DNA of 64,000 nucleotides. It comes from Physcomitrium patens. Taxonomy: Eukaryota > Streptophyta > Bryopsida > Funariales > Funariaceae. Below are positions 1 to 11,689 of this stretch, piece after piece. A model generated the notes under the pieces. It saw nothing but the letters and a program-made list of their open reading frames with translations, was not told where the DNA came from and did no database searches. Location of the stretch: assembly GCF_000002425.4 (NCBI RefSeq), contig NC_037258.1, positions 15,889,604 to 15,953,603 on the forward strand, given 5' to 3'. Each line of letters starts with the position of its first letter. The stretch's first letter is position 1. The position numbers and the translations under genes are program-made.

Positions 1-876
1 TCTGGAGTATAGTGAAATAATTCAATACTTGACATTTCAAACCTTTCCACCCAATTTTAATGAAAAGATTATACGACGCTTAATATTAAAATGTGCACCT
101 TATATGATGATTGGTGAAGCTTTATATAAACAAGGCAAGGATGGAGTTTTGCGATGCTGTATTTATCAGAGTGAAGTGAGTAATATATTGGAAGGTTGCT
201 ACTTAGACATTTGTGGTGGATATTTTGCAGAGGACAACAGGGCCCATAAAGCTTTATAGGCTGGTTATTGGCGGCCAACTATGTTTGCAGATGTCCACCA
301 ATTCGTTTGTCATTGTGACCTATGTCAGAGAATGGATCAAACTATTGGAACTTCAACAATGCCATTGTTTCAGGAGCAGGAATAGATTGGGACACTAAGT
401 TGTTTACAGCTTTATAGGCATACCATACTGCGTATAAAGTTACTACCAATACTACTCCTTTTCAATTGATTTATAGCCAGGAAGCAATATTATCTATTGA
501 ATTGGAAGTCCAAAGTTAATGAATTGCTATAGATAATAGTTTGAGAGATCATGATTTATTACGGCACCGTTTAGAAGAATTAGAAAAATTGGATGAAACT
601 AGAGCCAATGTATTAATGATAATGAAAACTACACAAAAATAAAGGAAGACTTATTATGATAGTAAGCTTAGAGTAAAGGCTTTTATGCCAAATGATTTGA
701 TACTTCTTTTTGATAGTCAATTTAAAAATTTTCTTGAAAAATTTCAAATTCAATGGCATGGGCTATATCGAGTTAGTGACAGATTTCCAAATGGTTCAGT
801 GTAATTGGAAGATTTTATGGGTACTAATTTTATGACATAGATCAATAACAATCGCCTTAAACTTTACTATATATAA
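1..876 (+). pseudogene. Ty3/gypsy integrase remnant (E1), catalytic core deleted
   Basis: The first part, in the frame of base 29, reads as the integrase zinc-binding region: a GGYFA stretch, GYWRPTMFADVH, then the CHCDLCQR cysteine pair; the usual first histidine appears as Tyr. It has a stop at 257. At about 388 the sequence jumps to the end of the integrase core and the C-terminal domain (AYHTAYKVTTNTTPFQLIY and onward), so the whole D-D-E catalytic segment is missing. The second part shares one frame (388-876) interrupted by several stops that are one transition from Gln or Arg codons. This is a dead fragment of an element continuing to the left of the window. The lineage differs from elements A and B. 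Family assignment is firm, exact edges are not. Confidence 0.8.
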
Positions 877-900
877 ATCCAGGATGGATTTTCTGTTACA

Positions 901-914
901 ATAGGGGGGGGGAT
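901..914 (+). other. Candidate polypurine tract
   Basis: A run of nine G within ATAGGGGGGGGGATA follows the integrase remnant by 25 bases on the same strand. In LTR elements such a tract primes plus-strand DNA just before the 3' LTR. I could not recognise an LTR start right after it, so this is inference from position and composition. Confidence 0.45.
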
Positions 915-1197
915 AAATAATGATGATGATATGGTAATAAATGTAAGGTGATAAGAAGTGTGAGAAATATGGATGGGATTAGTGATAGTGGTAGTAAAGA
1001 CTGGTTGTCAGACCTAGTTACTAGGATATTTCATCATGACAAATCGTGGAAAATAAGGGAGAGTCGACCCAATTGATTGGACCATAGTAAGAAGTAGGAG
1101 GGAGGCCCTTGACGAACATCTTATTTCTTTTGTGTAAGCAGCCGTGTATGTGTGTTTTGAGAGATTAGTTGTAAGTACTTGCTTGTGTTAGAATACA
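915..1197. other. Non-coding stretch, nothing recognised
   Basis: This lies between the G-tract and the coiled-coil pseudogene. It may be internal DNA of E1 or the leader of the next reading frame; no LTR ends, PBS or open frame is visible. Confidence 0.4.
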
Positions 1198-1908
1198 ATG
1201 GCGATTGAGAAGACTAAGAGGGAGTTGAATAGGGAGGAGAAATAGCACAATGTAAGGCACAAGGATGAGTTGCTACCATTGGAGTATATTATTGTGACAA
1301 ATATGGAGCCGATTTGATTGGATGTTTGTTAGACTAAAGAAAACTAGCAGGATTTTTGAGGAGCATATATGCATGGATTTTTGTACATTTTGCAAAACTT
1401 ACTACCAATTGACGTTGCATTGGTCGAGGTTAGGATTAAGGAGAAGTAGATGGTGGAAAAGAAGAAGGTGGTGAACATGGTGTCTAAGAAAGTAAAGATG
1501 GAGACCGATTGGAAGGAACGGCAAGAGCGACTGCAGGTACAGGTTGCGATGTTGTAAACTAAACCAGCCGCATTAGAGAAGGAGGCCAATAATTTAGTGT
1601 CGACTAATATGCCAATTTCAGTGACAACACCTTCGAAGATACCTTTAAAATAGACAAAAGAATGGCAGAAGATGTTGGAGGAGCACGATAATCAAATTAC
1701 TCGTCTTGAGTTTCAAGTACGAGAATTGGATTTGTTGAATGAAGATCTGACGGCACGTTTGGATTGAGAACCCTTGAACACTGAGGTAGATAACAAAGAT
1801 GTAATAGAGGAGGAGGTCACTAATTCAAAGGGTGGTAAGCCAACACCATTGACTGAAGAAGCTAACGTTGCTACATCTTTATAAGTTGAAGCTAAATAAT
1901 GTTTGTGA
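1198..1908 (+). pseudogene. Decayed coiled-coil ORF of unknown function
   Basis: From the ATG at 1198 one frame runs about 236 codons without any frameshift but with twelve stops (1243, 1315, 1330, 1345, 1357, 1447, 1555, 1651, 1765, 1882, 1897, 1906). Each is a single transition from CAA, CAG, CGA or TGG. The product would be rich in Lys and Glu with heptad-like stretches such as KEWQKMLEEHDNQITRLE, suggesting a coiled coil. The C-terminal third is acidic. I do not recognise a family. It follows an integrase remnant and G-tract on the same strand, so it may be an accessory ORF of that retroelement, or a captured host fragment. Absence of frameshifts over 700 bases with so many stops indicates decay mainly by base transitions. 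Confidence 0.55.
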
Positions 1909-2620
1909 GAGCGCTGCACAATTAGGAGTGGGACTATGTAGAATATGTAAGTAAATTTTGTGATAATTTTTTGATTGGTTATTAATAACCTTGACAATTA
2001 GACTTATGATTAGGTAGTTTAGTTAGTAACAATAGGTTGTTAGTGGAATAAATGGTTAAGAATTCAAAGATTCATAACTTTTGAAATTTGCTAGCCGACG
2101 GTCCATCTTTTGATAGGATAAAGAGGTTGAAAAAGGGAGATCGGGGCCAGACTGTGATAGTCGTAAGCCGAGATAAGCTTGGTGCTACCTTTTTGTTTTA
2201 TTTGCTTTTATTATTTTCTTACGAAGAATTGTGATTGAGAGAAGGATTGTTGAAATTGTGATTGAGAGAAGGATTATTGAAATTGTGATTAGTATATTGT
2301 AGAATATGACTTTGTACTGACTGTTTTGAAAAAAATCTGTGACCTTGAGAATTGAGATTATCAAATTGTGTTGTATTAAGTACAGATATTAAATTTTGTG
2401 TGATGAATTGAGAAACTGAATATGATAAGTAAGCTAGAGATTAGTAATTGAATATATATAAATTACAAAGAGAGTAAGTGGGAGATGGATTAATAAGAAT
2501 ATAAAAGTATTGTTGAATTGATATTTGTAGAATAGATTATATGTTGAATTAAGATGGAAGTAGTAAGCCTTGGTGTTTTGTAGTTTGATAATTGATTTTA
2601 GATAGCTAGAGTATAGTCAA
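1909..2620. other. AT-rich intergenic stretch
   Basis: No coding frame or LTR terminus is recognised. It contains the short tandem repeat at 2228-2290 and separates the plus-strand remnants from the minus-strand element E2. Confidence 0.5.
2228..2290 (+). repeat. 27-bp tandem repeat, 2.3 copies
   Basis: The unit starts ATTGTGATTGAGAGAAGG and is followed directly by a second copy with one change (GTTGAA to ATTGAA), then nine bases of a third. Confidence 0.85.
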
Positions 2621-5025
2621 TTGTGATACTAATAGACTTAATTCATATACTCAGTCTTTTTCCATGTTCAAACCCACCTCTATTAGTTCAATTGCTTTAG
2701 TATATTGAAGCTTGAACACAATGAAAATAATAATATCCAATCACTTTTATGAATTTTTTGTAGCCTTAAGCAATATTGTTTATCAAATCTATCTTTGTTC
2801 TTTAAGTATGTCTCTTTTAAATTTACAATTTTTTTTTCTATGTCCTCAGGCTTCCTCTCTAGCTAACAAATTTGAAGTATAAGAAGTTTTTTATTAGACA
2901 TATTGTGTTGCTAAGGTAAAACACTCCAAGTAGATATTTTTTCTTCAATTGGCATAATAAGCTTTTATTCTTATATCAATTCTACTAGCATATATCCAGT
3001 CACTGAACTGTAAGTAGTATGGTCATTCCATAGAACAATTGATAATAATCTTGGCTATTTTTTATTTTTCTTTTGTAGACTTTATCAATAGCTTTAACTA
3101 TTAGAGGATGACTTCATTCACTTTTAGTATTATCTTCAAGATTATATGCTATTGTAAGTATAAGCTTGATTCCACATCTTCCAAAAAACTTTCTTGTTTT
3201 ATATACATCCAATTTTCCATGATGTCGTATTACATATTACCTTACTCGAGAATGCACCGGGTACCTAGCTATAGAAGGTGAGGTTGTGTTTTACAAGTAT
3301 CCAAGAAATCCTAATAAGTTTCACCCATACGAAAAGAATATAATCTGAATTTCAATTTAGAAGTACTAAAAATACTCTTCTTAGTAGCTTTAACTATACA
3401 TAAATCCCAATTATCTTGTTACTTTTATATTTAAGCAATTTAGATTTTGCTTGTAACTCCCAATCCCAATTAGTGAGCTTTAACAAGCTGTAACATCCAA
3501 TTTGACCATCTATTGGATGTAAAATTTTACATGCAATTGTCAATGTAAGTCTTCTATATGCTATATAATTTTTAGCCCAATCCAACTTACAAATTGTGAG
3601 AAAACCTCCAAAAATTGCACCAATGTCACTCGGGCGCCAACTTGAAAAGTGAAACAAAAATCCCAGCATTGATTTCTCCCTTTTCAAATGTTAACTTTGA
3701 TTCAAAATTGATGTGCAGCTTGATCTTCAAGTTCTTCAAGACTATGCCAAATTTCACTTTGATCCAATGAATAGATCTCCAGATATCACAGTAATCCTAC
3801 CCAACCTCAAACTGCCAACTTCCAAAACCCTCTTGTGCTAAAAACTAGATATCTCTAAACCACACCATTAAATTATCACAAAATTTTGTATACACTTAGC
3901 ACATCTTATATTCCAAAGAAAGTCAAATTTTCAACTATAGATGTTACACCAATTGCATGAACTAGCCAAAATTGCTAGCCTCAATTATATTATATAAAAT
4001 CCAAATCACCAATATAAACCTTGATTTTGAACAACAATTGCTAAGTCTTCTAAAATCTTCCAAAAACCATCCTTATGCCTCTAGAAAAAACTTCAAGTTA
4101 TCTCTCAAATACTATCCTCCGATCTTTGAATGAATCCCTATTTTGCCCTAGGCCGTCATTTTTGTGGCCAAAGGTTTGATTTCGACCCTGTCTCACAAAT
4201 GACCGATCCTTGGATATCAATCTAACCTATTCTAAGGATTTTTTAGCCCAAGCCTACTTTCAACTTAATCCTAGTCCTAATTATATTAATTAATTATCTC
4301 TTCTAATATGATTTTATTAACTTATGGTCTTTCTAAGGTAGTAGAAGAGTCTCTATAATCTAGAAGATAAAATTACTAATTAACTTTCAACTTACTAACT
4401 ATTAAGATAAGAAAATAATTTAAGAGGCTTTTATAAAAGCCATGTTTAGACACTTCAAATTATAATTAAACTAAGATAATTAAATATTAATTAGAAATTC
4501 AATTTTAATTATAATTTCACTATATAGTCATATTACATTATGACAATGATCTACAATAATCTTCCTAATACATTCGTATCTATAAATTGCATCTTCTAAT
4601 AAAAATCTACAAACTTCTTCTGTGGATTTTATTCATAGAGTTCTCCCTTATATTTGATTAGATAAATCTTCTCATGCCAAAACCAAGTACTACATTTGCG
4701 ATAATCCCATAGATATAGTAATTAGATCCACAACCCACTTATAATGTATTGTAAGAGGATATGTGGAATGCCACTCATCTTTGTGTTGAATCTCTCATTA
4801 CATTTGACAAGTTTGACATGATTCTATAAACTTTATCACATCTCTATACATATTATTCTACCAATATCTTTCTTTAAGCTTATTAAAAGTTGCATAAATA
4901 TCATTTTGACCAGCCTACAAACTATCATGAAATTCTCAAATCAATTATCCTTGCATTTTTTTCTTACGAATTACTCTTTGTAGTATACTACTATCTCTTT
5001 TGCACTACTTCCATAAGTAACTACC
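2620..5025 (-). pseudogene. Integrase region of old gypsy element E2, split by a solo LTR
   Basis: Base-by-base similarity to the integrase part of E4 (about 18,630-19,600) is visible on both sides of the LTR at 3223-4545. E4 positions near 18,830-19,160 match 2,910-3,222, and those near 19,160-19,530 match 4,546-4,930. The right-hand part covers the sequence around the zinc-finger side and first catalytic region, the left-hand part the end of the core. No open frame longer than about 60 codons remains. It is the downstream end of a minus-strand element; no 3' LTR of E2 is recognised before 2,620, so the element seems truncated there. Confidence 0.75.
3223..4545 (-). mobile_element. Solo LTR, G type, inserted in E2 integrase
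   Basis: On the minus strand it starts TGTCATAATGTAATATGAC and ends GTAATACGACA, the termini shared by G-type LTRs here (also 32,845-34,498 and 56,544-58,184). Length is about 1,323 bp. ATGA occurs on both sides (3219-3222 and 4546-4549), and removing one copy plus the LTR restores continuity with the E4 integrase sequence, so this is a true insertion. No internal retroelement DNA accompanies it; it is what remains after LTR-LTR recombination. Confidence 0.85.
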
Positions 5026-5457
5026 TTATAAAATGTAGTTGTAAGCTTTTCCTCTAATCTGCTTAAAATAAAAATCATTCCACTTTGGTTGTTTTAATGA
5101 TGTATATACATAGTTTCCAATATCTATCCATTTTTCTTCATATAATTCTTCCATAAATGATTTTTGATATTCATTCTCTCCTTGATATACTATAGAATAG
5201 AAGGTAGTACTTATATCTTTGGTATCATTAATCAAATCTTCTTCTTGTTTATATCTAGCGCAAGATAGCATATCTATCACTATATTATTTTTTCCTGCTA
5301 TGTCCTTGAATTCAAGATTCAAGGATTTAATGTATGCAATCCATCTTAACATAGCAATATCAAAAATATAACAATTGGTGATCATTCCTAGTAGTGGCAA
5401 ACAATCTGTTTCTACTATTACTAGTGTTTCAATTAAATAATTTCTTTCAATGTTCAT
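5026..5457 (-). pseudogene. RNase H C-terminus fragment of E2
   Basis: This 143-residue open stretch aligns by eye with the corresponding E4 product at 19,605-20,045: both carry CLPLLGMITNC, then MLRWIAYIKSLN and a GK.N...DMLS segment, the last part of a gypsy RNase H domain. The DMLSRAR of E4 reads DMLSCAR here (an R to C change). The frame is bounded by stops and the rest of the domain upstream is broken. Confidence 0.75.
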
Positions 5458-7171
5458 AGCTGTAATTATTTTCTACAATTTCCATTTTAATTGTAGATAG
5501 TTTCTCTGTTGTTCACTTAATACTTTGGCTCCAAATCTTATAGCAAATCTTTTTCCTTCCTCATCAGCTTGTCCTAAAGTCCAACTAATAGCTATTGAAC
5601 TTATATCTACTGTAAGTATTACATGTTTGCCACCTTTATAACTTATCTTTTATAGCACAAGTGGAGAAGATAATAATTACTTTAGCATTTGAATCACTTT
5701 TGTATGCTTCTTCTTTCATTTGAATTTTTTTTCTTTTTATAACAAACTATAAAAAGAACGTGCTACAAGTACATAATGAAGAATCCACACATAATAATAT
5801 ATGCGAGCTCTTAAAAATCTCTACATCTCTGTTTATGTACTACAAACTTCTTTCATCTGCTATATAGCATCCACTTTTTTAGGGTCTAGCTTGCAATCAA
5901 ACCATCCATACAAATATCTCATAATAACAACCTCTCGAACTCCAAAAGTGGATTTAGCTCATGATAATGTTAAATGAACCTCTTCAAGTTGTGATAAAAT
6001 CTTATCATAGTCTAAAATATGATTAGATACAAATTTATGGCACCCATTCTCATCCATTGCTTCATTTTTTTCTTCTTCTATACACCCTTTTATTAAGATA
6101 TCATCCAAAAAAAGACATAGACTTTTTTAAAATTAAATCTCAAAGAACCTTATTCATCCTATTTATCATGTGAACAATTGAGTTTGTTGCACCTTGTCAT
6201 AATGTATACATCTTTATCAATCCTAAGAACATCCTCATAATGGTAATATCTCTACTTTTTTTAGCTAGTTGGAATTGATCATATCCAAAATAAAGATCTC
6301 CAATAGAGTAAACGGCTCCACCAACAAATGCCTCCATAAATTCTCCAACAATTGGTCCAACTCTTATATTTTTCATAGTCACTTTTTCACTAGTTGCATA
6401 TCATGAATAAATTATAATATCCCATTTTTCTTTGGTACTATAAATCAATGGCTAGAGTATAGTGCAAATGATGGTTCTAGGATCTTCATTTGTATCTTTT
6501 CTGTCAAAAGCTCTATTAGCTTAGATAAATGAGCCTTAGGTATTGGAATCGGCTTTAGATTTGAAAAAACATATAGCACCATGAATATAATCATTGGTGC
6601 TACAATACTTGGATCCACACAACTAATTGTTGACGGTTCAAAAGCAAACGCCCTTCCATATTTACTTAACATGTTTTTAAATTCTTTCTCTTCAACATGT
6701 GGAAGAAAATTTTTAGATCCTATTTTTAATTCCTTGAGTATAATTTCTGTAAATTTATAGCTAACATATTTAGGATTTCTTAAATTCTTTTCTTTTGAAG
6801 CTTATTGAACTTGGTGGTTGAAGTCAGTAGGCAATGATATAGCTATAGGCTTTATTTTTCTCTCCACAATCTTGTACTTAGTCTCAACTTTAACTTCATA
6901 ATCTTGAAATGCATATATAATTGAATAGAATTCTCTTGAATATATTTGTACCACTTGATCTTCATCTCCTTGCTCAATTTTTATAAGTTCATTCAAAAAA
7001 TCTTCTTAAAATGTCTCTATATATATACCTGCTAATTTATCATCTCTATCAAAGAAATCTACTCTTTTTAGGTCTTTTTTAATTTTTTGCAAATCTTTTT
7101 GCTTCCATTTTTGTAAATTATTAAACTGTTGATATACAGCAAATCCATTTCTAGATAATTTTACAATACGT
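5458..7171 (-). pseudogene. Reverse transcriptase and linker of E2, decayed
   Basis: Reading right to left, the protease-RT linker (about 7171-6680) is followed by RT. Open fragments at 6445-6672 and 6197-6382 match E4 RT: a CVDP....PMIIF segment, ILEP.F..YSS, then YSIGDLYFGYDQFQLA with the motif A region. The catalytic FLDD box is readable near 6096-6110, in another frame from its neighbours, so small indels have accumulated. The tail reads through the thumb into the HLTLS region with stops. Same lineage as E3 and E4, clearly older. Confidence 0.75.
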
Positions 7172-9021
7172 TGTTGTATTATAAATGCTTACAGTATGTA
7201 AAAATTAGCTAAAATATATTATATGTTGATAAATCTAGATGTATGTTAGAGTAGCTAGTAGATTAAATTAAAAGGAATTGGTATAAGAAACTTTGCTTTG
7301 TTTCTTTACTTCTTTTGATTTTGACATTAATATATATATATAGGACCTAAATGTTTAGTATGAAGCTTTGGGAGAAGGTGGACACCTAAAGATAAAAATC
7401 TAAACTAATAGGAGGCTAATTGAAAGGGATGAAAGCAAGGCATGGTCGGATGAAGGCAAGGAATATAGAACTTCATCCCTATTGGTCGAATATTATGCCC
7501 AATGGGCTTTGAGGAGGCTATCCGCGACCTTAAAAAGGGTTTCGGCAACTTCAAAGAAAGCATTTGGAGATTATAAGCTAAAGTTGTAAAGTTTAGGGTT
7601 TGGAGTACAATTTGTGTACAAAAATTAGAGGATTTGGACTTACAGTGAAGAAGTTATAGCGATTAGAAGTTAAGGTATTTATTTTTAATAAACTGTTATT
7701 ATTTTGAGGGTATGAGGAGTTTTACAGTAGCTTTTGAAAATCGGAAGGTGCGACTAAAACGGCAATTTCAAGACCTACATCTTTCATGAAAGAATTATTG
7801 CTTTTGGAGTTTATATGAAGGAATTGTAAGGAGTTGAAGGCAGTGCTTCCAAATCAAAAGCAGTAAGTAAGCGGTTTTGTTTGTAGTAATGGTTGGAGCC
7901 ATAATTTGAGTTTTTGGACGAATTTTGAAAGTAACTTTTGAACATGTTGTCGGGGTAGAGAGAGTTTATTTCAAAAAAATGCTGAGCTTCTGGCTGTCAC
8001 TAATTATTCAATCAAGCTTGAAAAAAAGAGAAGCCCTAAGTTTATATATAATTTTTCCCTTTTTGAGTAATTACACCAAATACACAATCTTCAAGTAACC
8101 CAGAACTTCCAAAATATTCTAAAACCTTGTTTATTCTTATGTGGAGATTTTCTCAAACTTCAACACCTCATATCTCCTAATCCGACCGTCCAAACAAACT
8201 CAAATTTCACATGAGGTACTGATGTATTTTTGTTAACTTCTACAACAAATTTCAAGTTCAAATTCATTGCAGATCTTGAGATATCTTGAAAATCCTAACA
8301 GTCACTTCAAACCCTTGTCTTTATACATCCACATGCAATTTTCTTCATATCTTACAAAATATAAGCTCAAATGCCACGAAATTTGTATTTATAGCTTTTT
8401 AATATAAAATTTTACATTCTCCAAAAAGTTTGAGCTAAAAATTCATCCGAAAACTCAAGTTATGGCTCCAACCATTACTACAAACAAAACCACTTACTTA
8501 CTACTTTTGATTTGGAAGCACCGCCTTCAACTCCTTACAACTCCTTCATATAAACTTCAAAAGCAATAATTCTTTCATGAAAGATGTAGGTCTTGAAATC
8601 ACCATTCTAGTCGCACCTTCCGATCTTCAAAAGCTGCTGTAAAACTCCTCGTACCATCAAAAGAGTAATAGTATATGAAAAATAAACACCTTAACTTCTA
8701 ATGGCTATTACTTCTTCACCGTGAGTCCAAATCTTCTAATTTTTGTACACAAATTGTACTCCAAACCTTAAACTTTACAATCCTAGCTTGTAATGTCCAA
8801 ATGCACTTTTTGAAGTCACCGAAATCCTTTTTAAGGTCGTAGGCAGCCTCCTCAAAGTCCATTGGGCATAGTATTCGACCAATAGGGATGAAGTTCTATA
8901 TTCCTTGCCTTCATCCGACCATGCCTTGCTTTCATCCCTTTCAATTAGCCTCCTATTAGTTTAGATTTTTATCTTTAGGTTTCCACCTTCTTCCAAGGCT
9001 TCATACTAAACATTTAGGTCC

Positions 9022-9052
<31 letters not shown>

Positions 9053-9206
9053 GTCAAAATCAAAAGAAGTAAAGAAACAAAGTAAAGTTTCTTATACCAA
9101 CTCCTTTTAATTTAATCTACTAGCTACTCTAACATACATCTAGATTTATCAACATATAATATATTTTAGCTAATTTTAACATACTATAAGTATTTAGAAT
9201 ACAACA
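7172..9206. mobile_element. Foldback of two opposed LTRs (D type)
   Basis: The minus-strand part, 7948-9206, is a complete D-type LTR (1,259 bp): it starts TGTTGTATTCTAAATAC and ends CCCCGACA, and resembles the plus-strand LTR at 26,123-27,377. The plus-strand part, 7172 to about 7928, is the first ~755 bp of the same LTR in opposite orientation. Together they form an inverted repeat with arms of about 750 bp and a spacer of some 520 bp. The unit begins TGTTGTAT and ends ATACAACA. It interrupts E2 just after the protease stop. No clear target duplication is visible. An (AT)n run at 9022-9049 lies in the right arm. Confidence 0.85.
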
Positions 9207-9930
9207 CCGCTCTATAGTGGTACTATACAAAAATTCTTAAATTCTTCATTGATCCTTGATAATGAATTATTCTTTAAATAATCCCGATTACACTTGTGGT
9301 TAGCAAGTATAGTTAGGAACTGTACTGCTTTCTTGCCATCTAGGCTTTTGATATGGGCATATGTCGATTTATCATCTAATACCTTAATTTCCATTCTCAT
9401 AGTTGTAATATATAGCTATCCAAGAATTACTGAATATGAAGTAGTTTCTAGAATAAAAAAAATTTTGTTTAATAGTTATATCTCCAATTTTTACTTTTAA
9501 ATTAGAACAAGGACAATAGAAGTCTCTCCATCAATTATTTTCTACTCAAATTATTTAACCATGTTCAATGTTAATAGGCCACTTTTTGCATTTGTAAATT
9601 TCTTTTGATATAATATTGATTTTAGATCCATCATTAATGAAAGTAATTACTAGATCTATTAAATCTTCCATCTTCAACAACATTTTTGTGGTGGCTCTAG
9701 TCCAATGATCCCTAATATAGTGACTAAGATCCTTATCATCAACCTTATCTTCATTCAAAGAAAATTGAATTTTTTTATTGGTGCAACATTCAGCCAATTC
9801 AACTTCCTCTTCTTCTATCAATATTGTATCTAAGGCATTAGACACTGCAAACTCTCCTATCGTTTTTATTTTTATTTTTATTTTTTTTAATAATGTCAAT
9901 AATGATATCATAAAATTCTTTCTTTGCAAT
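9207..9930 (-). pseudogene. Aspartic protease region of E2
   Basis: Two open stretches (9555-9929 and 9212-9400) match the E3/E4 protease. The active-site segment reads FINDGSKINIISKEIY where E3 has LVDHGSEINLMSKDLY, so the catalytic Asp is lost. Downstream are KVLDDKSTYAHIKS and a closing IVPL before the stop, the same protease end as in E3 and E4. The function would be cleavage of the Gag-Pol precursor. The copy is dead. Confidence 0.75.
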
Positions 9931-11640
9931 GCCTAAAATTTCTCACAAAGTAAACTTGATTTTGGTATTCAACACTCTTTCTTCTAGTAATCTTTTTGAA
10001 GTTGTAGCTAATTGAATATCTGATTGTAACTTGTAAGCAACAAGCTTATTTTTTTCTTTACTTTTATCAGCTTTCATTCTTTCTTTCTATTTTTTCTTTA
10101 GTAGTGGTGCATTCTTAAGGTGTAATGTTGATGGTCCAATTCATAATGGTCTACTATCATGTAATATATGTATCTTCTCATTTTAATTTTTCTTTTTATC
10201 CTTGTAAAATATTCTTTTGTTATTTGGCTCCTTAAGATTTTCATCTATTATATTTTTATCCCTTTTTACATCTACCAAAGCTTCATGTTGGAATTTTTCC
10301 AAATAAGTATGTATAGATAAGACATCAACAAGATTATCTCACCCTGTAGCATTCTTGATCACTGTAGCTTGAATAATTCTTCCCTTGTTATTTTTTCTTT
10401 ATCCATATTAGTCATAGCAGAGTTCCATAAATTTTCCATGTCTATATGCTTATCAAAAGCATTCTCCTTCTGTCTTATAACTTCAATACCATAGGTAGTA
10501 GCATCCCTTAATGCCATAGCTTATTGAAATAAATACTCTTTTAAAACCTTCTTCATCCCTCCTTTTCCAAAATTGGTTTTAAGAAACTCACATGTATCTT
10601 GCAATGAAATTTTTCCATCTTTCCATAAAATTATTCTTTGTTGTAAAATATTTGTAAAATCTCTTCATTCTTTGCAAAGATATTCAATACTATCACAGTA
10701 AATACATCTCTATATATATCCTTGCTTTGATACAGATCTGATCTCAGATGTTTTTTCTTTCTCTTCTAACTTTGCCAATTTGATTTGTAAGTCTTTCATT
10801 CTTTTTACCAATTCCTCAATTATATTTTTTTATAATATAATTGTAGACTTATGAATTAGAACAATAGATATTTGTATAGCAATTTCTAGTAGTTGCATAC
10901 AAGATATTGTCATTGGTAGAGGCCTAGCTTCTTGTCTTACTAACACCTTTTTTCTCTAGTATTCTCCTTTAGTAAGTATATCCACTACTTCAATTATATT
11001 CTTCTAATCAGTTATAAGTCCATTATTGTCTAACAATAATTCTAATTTCTTCTGTAATTCATTATTGGCTGATTGAAAAAATATCTTTATCTTGTCATTT
11101 TTAAGAGTAAGTTTTTTTACTCGAGATAACTAAAGAAATTACCTTTCAAATTTCCAAAATAGTTTTGTTGCAACCAATCTCTTATTGGATTTATTAATCC
11201 ACTCTATGAATGATTTTTTTATTATCCTTTGAGCATCCTCTAAAGAATATTCTTTTTTAGCTGATGGATAAAATCTTCCAATTTTTCTCCATGAGTTCAA
11301 ATAATCTCATTTATATATTCTCCCATTACTTTGGTATAATTGCAAGCTTAAATGTTAAGATCATTTTTTTTTTCTGCTACTTTATTCAACTCCATCTCTC
11401 GAGAATAATATTTCAAATACCTAGAGATATTTCTCCTATCAAATTGATCTAATAAATCAATAATAGATTATAATATTTTAGTAGCCATTACCTTCTTATG
11501 ATCCACTACTTGCTGTTCTTACATATAAAAAGTAAATATTTAAAACTTTTGAGCTGTAGTACAATCAAGCTGCAATGGTGATGCCTTAGTACAATTTCCA
11601 CTAGTACTTCCTTATTCTCCAGCCATAATAAAATCAAAAT
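9931..11640 (-). pseudogene. Gag region of E2
   Basis: The decayed gag aligns with E4: near 11,490-11,440 it reads LLDQFDRRNISRYLKYY against the E4 IDQFDGRNISRYLRCY. A zinc-knuckle remnant, CIYCDSIEYLCKE, is readable near 10,690 with the histidine missing. A long lysine/glutamate-rich stretch precedes the protease. Stops and small indels prevent a continuous frame. At several sites where E3 and E4 share stop codons, E2 retains sense codons, for example Gln in its FFQSANNEL stretch against a stop in E3 and E4. Confidence 0.7.
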
Positions 11641-11671
11641 ATTTCTTCAAAACTCTTCACCCTAGATATTT

Positions 11672-11687
11672 CATGTTAGGTTCACTA
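11672..11687 (-). other. Primer binding site of E2
   Basis: On the minus strand TAGTGAACCTAACATG sits two bases after the LTR end. E3 has TGGTGAACCCGACACG at the same place, so this is that site with TGG decayed to TAG. I do not assign the primer tRNA. Confidence 0.65.
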
Positions 11688-11689
11688 GT

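Noticed and set aside
7172..9206. Foldback considered as a MITE or other DNA transposon with long terminal inverted repeats
   Set aside because: The arms match D-type LTRs found elsewhere with LTR termini and a primer site following; no transposase.
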